Shown here piece after piece: positions 59,954 through 64,000 of a DNA stretch of 64,000 bases (positions within the stretch are counted from its first letter, which is position 1; the number at the start of each line of letters is the position of its first letter). The stretch spans positions 62,001 through 126,000 of the forward strand of contig NZ_BAFP01000272.1 of the NCBI RefSeq assembly GCF_000308455.1, in the 5' to 3' direction. Source of the DNA: Nocardia abscessus NBRC 100374. GTDB lineage: Bacteria; Actinomycetota; Actinomycetes; Mycobacteriales; Mycobacteriaceae. The notes under the pieces are model-generated. The model worked only from the letters and a program-made list of their open reading frames with translations, was not told where the DNA came from and made no database searches. The translations under genes and the position numbers were made by a program.

Positions 59954-62308
59954 TTGGCCGCATTGGAGCCGGGGTCGGTGTTCGCGGGATACACCATCGA
60001 ACGCCTTCTCGGTGTCGGCGGCATGGGCGAGGTCTACGTCGCCCGGCATCCACGGCTACCCCGTTCCGACGCGGTGAAAGTGCTTGCCGCGCAGTTCACC
60101 CGCGACGACTCGTACCGACGCCGTTTCGAGCGCGAGGCCGACCTCGCCGCATCCCTGTCGCATCCCGGCATCGTCAGCGTCCACGACCGTGGGGAATCCG
60201 AGGGGCGGTTGTGGATCGCGTTGGAGCTGATCGACGGCATCGATCTATCGGCGTCGCTCAGCTGCTCGCCGGGCGGGTTGCCCGGCACCGACGTGGCACG
60301 CGCGATCATGGAAATAGCCGATGCGCTCGACTACGCGGGTGCTCGCGGGTTGGTCCATCGAGACGTGAAGCCCGCCAACATCCTGCTCGCCAGAACCGGC
60401 CACTACCTGCTCGCCGACTTCGGGATCGCACGAATGGGACCGGAGACCTCCGACCTCACCGGAACCGGCCTGACCATCGGCACCATCGCATACGCCTCCC
60501 CTGAACAGATGCAGGGACTGCCTGTCGAGCCGCGATCCGACCAGTACTCACTGGCTGCCACCGCCTTTCATCTTCTCACCGGTGCGCAGCCGTTCACCGG
60601 CGCCAACCCGGTCGCGGTGATCATGGCTCATGCCCAACAGCCCGTCCCCAGTGTGCGAGAGCATCGTCCCGATCTCGCGCTGCACGTCGATTCGGTGATC
60701 GAACGGGCGATGGCAAAGAGCCCGGTGCACCGCTTTCCCACCAGCAAAGATTTCGCGACCGCCCTCGGTCACGCCCTCGCCGTGCCCGCGACGCACCGGC
60801 AATGGTCGGCCGGAACGGCGGCCCCAACCGCGGCGGTGGCCGACCGCTACGCAGAAACCGTCGTCCGCTCGGCCCCGATCGGCCGTGGACCGCATCATCC
60901 CGCCCCGCCGATGCCGCGCCGCAATATGCCTCGCCTTATCGGAGCGATGGTGATCACGGTGGCGCTGTTTGTCGTCGGCTTGCTGGGTGTCCGGGCATTC
61001 ATGCACGACGCGGGTGCGGAGGAAGCCGCGCGGCTGCCCCGTCGACCCGTGACGCCGATTCTGCCGTCGCTCGACAAGCGGCCCGATACCGCGATCTGGA
61101 CGTTGCAGGATATTCCTGGCCCTCCCGGCTCCGAGTCGGACGGCGTGTCAGCGCTCGGCGGAGACTCCGACGTCGTCATCTTCAGCCGCAGAGTCCGCCT
61201 GGCCGACGCGAACCGCGTCAAGTACCTCGACATAGTCGATGCGAACACCGGTCGGCTCCGGGCCGGCACCGAGCCCATCATGGTGGACACGAGCCAACGA
61301 AGCCTCAGCCGCTGTGTCGTCAGCGCAAGTCATTCGGCAGCGGCTTGTCACCTCGACGGCTCGTCGGTGCCCTCCGATGCCGTGGTGGTGGTCGACCTCG
61401 CGGCGAGCCGGATCATCGACACCTTTCCCGCCATGGGCCAAATCGACAGCCTGACCGCCGCGGGTGGGCGTTTCGTCTTCGTGGACAGGACGGTTCAGTC
61501 TCAACGGCCGTCACTGCGATCGATCGGTGAGGACGGGCGGGAACTTCCGGCGATCCACTGGACCGATGCCTACCCGCGGTCGGGGTCGACGCAACCGCGC
61601 CATTCGATCGAAGTCTTCGACCTGGTCCGGCTGGCCGTGGTCGAGTCCGCACCAGATCCGTCGGAACCCTTGTCGAAGTGGGAGTTCCGCGTGATCCGGC
61701 TCGAAGACGGCAAAGAGGTGTTCCGGCGCGACTCCGTCGAAGAGATCGGTGACAAGGACTGGAACGTCTTCATCGACGGATTCGTCGTCGCCGACGGCCG
61801 GTCACCGACCGGGATCTACGATCGGAACGGCACCAAGACAGCGGATCTACCGAAGGGCTGGCGGCCGAGCGAGCGCCCGACCAGACTGGTCGGGCTGGGA
61901 CCGGCGGAGACTTCGGTGCCGACCGCCATTCAGACACAGGGCGATAGGACGACCTACGCGGGAATCAGCCCGCGCAACGGTACCGTCCTGTGGCAGAAGC
62001 AGTCATTCGGCGCCGGCGACAGTCCCGAGCGACTCCTGTTGCGCGGCACCGGAACCCTGATCCTCACCTCGGAATCAGGCCGTGTGGTAAACGCCTATAC
62101 CGGTGAGTATGTGATCCCTGGTCTCGTAGCGAAAGGCGCCGAGCTCGGCACCGACGGCAGCCGGATCGCCGTCGGCATCGACGCGGTCCGTTCTGGCAAC
62201 TCACTCGAAGTGTGGAGCAGCGACGGTGAAGTCTGGGAGATCACGAGCGAGAATCCACCTGTCGCGATCGGTGGCAAGGTCTATGTCGGAAACCTGAGGC
62301 TCTTCTGA
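59954..62308 (+). CDS. Transmembrane Ser/Thr protein kinase with extracytoplasmic sensor
   Basis: A 784-residue receptor kinase. Residues ~10-270 are the kinase domain: Gly loop GVGGMGEVYVA, Lys42, HRD 135-137 (HRDVKPANILL) and the DFG aspartate at 155. A Pro-rich linker and one transmembrane helix (about 325-347, LIGAMVITVALFVVGLLGV) lead to a ~430-residue outside domain that looks like a PQQ-type beta-propeller (VKYLDIVDANTGRLR, GISPRNGTVLWQKQS, VVNAYTGEYVIPG). TTG 59954 is chosen because GGAGGG is eight bases upstream and the protein then begins at LEPGSVFAGYTIERLLG, as in related kinases. The ligand is unknown. Confidence 0.88.
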   Translation: MAALEPGSVFAGYTIERLLGVGGMGEVYVARHPRLPRSDAVKVLAAQFTRDDSYRRRFEREADLAASLSHPGIVSVHDRGESEGRLWIALELIDGIDLSASLSCSPGGLPGTDVARAIMEIADALDYAGARGLVHRDVKPANILLARTGHYLLADFGIARMGPETSDLTGTGLTIGTIAYASPEQMQGLPVEPRSDQYSLAATAFHLLTGAQPFTGANPVAVIMAHAQQPVPSVREHRPDLALHVDSVIERAMAKSPVHRFPTSKDFATALGHALAVPATHRQWSAGTAAPTAAVADRYAETVVRSAPIGRGPHHPAPPMPRRNMPRLIGAMVITVALFVVGLLGVRAFMHDAGAEEAARLPRRPVTPILPSLDKRPDTAIWTLQDIPGPPGSESDGVSALGGDSDVVIFSRRVRLADANRVKYLDIVDANTGRLRAGTEPIMVDTSQRSLSRCVVSASHSAAACHLDGSSVPSDAVVVVDLAASRIIDTFPAMGQIDSLTAAGGRFVFVDRTVQSQRPSLRSIGEDGRELPAIHWTDAYPRSGSTQPRHSIEVFDLVRLAVVESAPDPSEPLSKWEFRVIRLEDGKEVFRRDSVEEIGDKDWNVFIDGFVVADGRSPTGIYDRNGTKTADLPKGWRPSERPTRLVGLGPAETSVPTAIQTQGDRTTYAGISPRNGTVLWQKQSFGAGDSPERLLLRGTGTLILTSESGRVVNAYTGEYVIPGLVAKGAELGTDGSRIAVGIDAVRSGNSLEVWSSDGEVWEITSENPPVAIGGKVYVGNLRLF

Positions 62309-62542
62309 CCGCAGGGGGTGCTCGGCCGAACCTCTGCGTCGACCGGCGACTCCTGTGATGCTCTCCTGGACGGCGGTCGGTGCGATGAAGGCGCGGTCGG
62401 CGCGTTCAATGCGGTGGCTAGCGCGTTCTGCCGCCCCGAACCGAGGCTGAGAGCAGTGACACGGTGCGATGCCCGTTCAACGGGCCGAATGGAGTTCGTC
62501 CGCTGAGCAAGTCTCGGGAGTGATCCACATCACTGTCGATGC

Positions 62543-62569
62543 TGTCAGGAATTCGGGGCCTGTCTCGTT
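62543..62569 (+). promoter_or_regulatory. Possible ECF41-type promoter of FAD oxidoreductase
   Basis: TGTCAGG (62543-62549), a 16-base spacer and CGTT (62566-62569) match the remembered ECF41 consensus (TGTCACA/CGTC) at most positions. It lies 33 bases before the oxidoreductase start, upstream of the genes an ECF41 factor usually controls. Confidence 0.5.
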
Positions 62570-62601
62570 CAGGGAGCACGCGAACCAGACAGGAGCGAAA
62601 C

Positions 62602-63792
62602 ATGCAGCACCGCATCGTCGTCCTCGGGGCCGGATACGCCGGAGCCTTCTCTGCCGGATACTTGGCCCGCCAACTGCACTCCGACGACTTCGAGATCACC
62701 GTCGTCAACGCCGAACCCGATTTCGTCGAGCGGCTGCGCCTGCATCAGCTCGCCGCCGGGCAGGATCTCCGTCACCGGCCGCTGGCAGAGGTGTTCGCGG
62801 GCACCGGCATTCGGCTACGAGTGGCCCGGGTAACCCAAGTCGACGCCGAGCACCGGACCGTCACAGTCATCGACAGCGCGGGCATCGACAGGCTCGAATA
62901 CGACACCCTCCTCTACACGCTCGGCAGCACCGCCGCCGACCACGGCGTTCCTGGCGTCCACGAGCACGCCTTCCACGTGGCCGCGCGGCCGTCCGCGCTG
63001 CGCCTGCGCGCACGCCTGGATGAGCTGGGCGAGGACGGAAAGGTGCTGGTAGTCGGCGGCAACCTGACCGCGATCGAGGCCGCCACGGAGATCGCCGAAT
63101 CCCGTCCAGGACTTCGGGTCAGCCTCGCCACCAGCGGCGAACTGGGCGGCTGGCTGGGGACGAAGGCCCGCCGTCACCTGCTGCGCGCCTTCGACCGGTT
63201 GGGTATCGCGGTCCACGAGCACACCACCATCGAGCGCGTCGAGGAGGCGTCCGCGGTCGCCGCCGACGGCACCGTTTTCGCCTCCGACGCGACCGTGTGG
63301 GCCGCCGGCTTCGCCGTCCACCCGATTGCCGCGGCCAGCGGCCTCGAGGTGGTAGCCAACGGCCAGATCACGGTCGACCGTCAGATGCGGTCGGTCTCGC
63401 ACCCGGATATCTATGTTGCCGGTGACAGCGCCTTCGTCATCGGCGAGAACGGTCGGCCGTTGCCGATGTCCTGCGCTTCCGCGGGACCCACCAGCAAGCA
63501 GGCGACGGCCGCGATCATCGGGAACCTCACCGGGCGCAAGATCCCGACGATCACGATGTCGTATGTCGGCAACCACATCAGCCTCGGCCGCAAGGACGCG
63601 ATCTTCCAGCCGGTCGACGGTGCCGCGCGATCGAAGTCGCGGGCCCTGTGTGGCCGCACGGCCGCGCGCGTCAAGTCGGCAATCCTCGACACTGCCGCCT
63701 GGGCACTGAGCCACCCGACCTTCGGGATGCCGAGCCACAAGTACCGTTTGGCCACCACCCGAGAGCACTCGCCCGACGTGGTCGCTGCATAG
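62602..63792 (+). CDS. FAD-dependent oxidoreductase (NDH-2-like)
   Basis: A 396-residue flavoprotein. It has the FAD-binding motif IVVLGAGYAGAFSAGYLA, the NAD(P)-binding strand KVLVVGGNLTAIEAATE (the third Gly of the usual motif is Asn) and the second FAD motif DIYVAGDSAF. It probably oxidises NAD(P)H in the cytosol or at the membrane. AGGAG precedes ATG 62602. The ECF41 sigma gene follows after 10 bases; this oxidoreductase/sigma pair is a known conserved arrangement, and a deleted version of it sits at 36.5 kb. Confidence 0.87.
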   Translation: MQHRIVVLGAGYAGAFSAGYLARQLHSDDFEITVVNAEPDFVERLRLHQLAAGQDLRHRPLAEVFAGTGIRLRVARVTQVDAEHRTVTVIDSAGIDRLEYDTLLYTLGSTAADHGVPGVHEHAFHVAARPSALRLRARLDELGEDGKVLVVGGNLTAIEAATEIAESRPGLRVSLATSGELGGWLGTKARRHLLRAFDRLGIAVHEHTTIERVEEASAVAADGTVFASDATVWAAGFAVHPIAAASGLEVVANGQITVDRQMRSVSHPDIYVAGDSAFVIGENGRPLPMSCASAGPTSKQATAAIIGNLTGRKIPTITMSYVGNHISLGRKDAIFQPVDGAARSKSRALCGRTAARVKSAILDTAAWALSHPTFGMPSHKYRLATTREHSPDVVAA

Positions 63793-63802
63793 AGTCGTGC
63801 TC

Positions 63803-64000
63803 ATGGACACTGCCACCGTGGCGCGTTTCGAGGCCAGCCGGAATCGGCTGGCCTCGCTCGCCTACCGCCTGCTCGGCTCGGCCGCCGACGCCGAGGACAC
63901 GGTGCAGGACGCGTTCCTGCGGTGGCAGGCCGCCGACCCGGAGTACGTCGAGGTGCCCGAGGCATGGCTGACCAAGATCGTCACCAACCTGGCGCTAGAC
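63803..64000 (+). CDS. ECF41/SigJ-like sigma factor, N-terminal part
   Basis: The first 66 codons of an ECF sigma factor run off the window. Region 2 is visible (RLASLAYRLLGSAADAEDTVQDAFLRW and AWLTKIVTNLALD) and resembles SigJ. The full protein should carry a C-terminal SnoaL-like domain. It follows the FAD oxidoreductase by 10 bases; the ECF41-like promoter at 62543 suggests autoregulation. Confidence 0.85.
   Translation, partial: MDTATVARFEASRNRLASLAYRLLGSAADAEDTVQDAFLRWQAADPEYVEVPEAWLTKIVTNLALD

Noticed and set aside
1..64000. tRNA, rRNA, riboswitch and prophage signals
   Set aside because: No cloverleaf, rRNA-like stretch, known riboswitch core or phage structural gene was recognisable on reading both strands; a covariance-model search would be needed to exclude small RNAs.

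Overview
This is a gene-dense, GC-rich chromosomal stretch with short intergenic gaps, frequent ATGA/GTGA gene overlaps and GTG/TTG starts. It fits the Mycobacteriales, most likely Nocardia or a close relative. Supporting gene content is a PknK-type kinase/LuxR regulator, an Rv2629-like ribosome-associated protein, SigG- and SigJ/ECF41-type sigma factors with fused SnoaL-like domains, DinB/DUF664, a phytase-like lipoprotein and an ester-type type III polyketide synthase. I found no rRNA, tRNA, CRISPR array, insertion sequence or prophage.

Layout. 0-6 kb: HAD phosphatase (cut by the window edge), diacylglycerol-kinase-like protein and SDR in one overlapping operon, then a PhyH dioxygenase, a phytase-like lipoprotein and a DUF3754 membrane protein. 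6-10 kb (minus): a HEAT-repeat protein and MerR/HEAT regulator under a MerR-style operator, a K+ channel and an IclR regulator. 10-16 kb: a DUF35/DUF3263 protein, PknK and a type III PKS. 16-22.4 kb: crotonase, VOC protein, a second DUF35 protein, a frameshifted spore-photoproduct-lyase-like radical SAM gene, XRE-cupin regulator, methyltransferase, DinB protein and an epoxide-hydrolase-like lipoprotein. 22.4-27 kb: M48-like membrane peptidase pair, a coiled-coil membrane protein, a TetR regulator with a strong operator and an MBL hydrolase.

27.3-31.2 kb holds a compact three-gene cassette: an unrecognised protein, a MoxR-like AAA ATPase, and a protein with both an HExxH motif and a von Willebrand A domain. 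31-40.7 kb is mixed metabolism and regulation (P450, two VOC proteins, a substrate-binding-protein fold without a transporter, a small secreted protein, SnoaL, MerR, hydrolase, CooC-like ATPase). 41-47.8 kb holds a permease/TIGR03943 pair, an Rv2629-like protein, gene remnants and a vgb-vat streptogramin-resistance operon. 48.2-51.5 kb is an ATP-grasp ligase followed without a gap by a CocE/S15 hydrolase. 51.6-64 kb holds SigG facing an SDR-DUF899 operon, an SDR/LysR divergent pair, hemerythrin, P450, hydrolase, a sensor Ser/Thr kinase, and an FAD oxidoreductase with its ECF41 sigma factor (cut by the window edge).

Two themes stand out. First, regulation is readable in the DNA: a 91-bp inverted repeat places two identical outward-facing elements between sigG and its divergent operon; TetR, IclR and MerR operators are visible; and an ECF41-like promoter lies in front of the FAD oxidoreductase. 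Second, the region carries scars of gene loss: a deletion fused the start of an oxidoreductase to the tail of an ECF41 sigma factor (36.5-37.1 kb) while an intact version of the same gene pair lies at 62.6 kb, two truncated genes abut at 43.2 kb, and remnants of RecQ-like and P-loop kinase genes remain. The best candidates for under-described systems are the AAA/VWA cassette, the ATP-grasp/hydrolase pair and the paired DUF35 genes with a shared upstream element.
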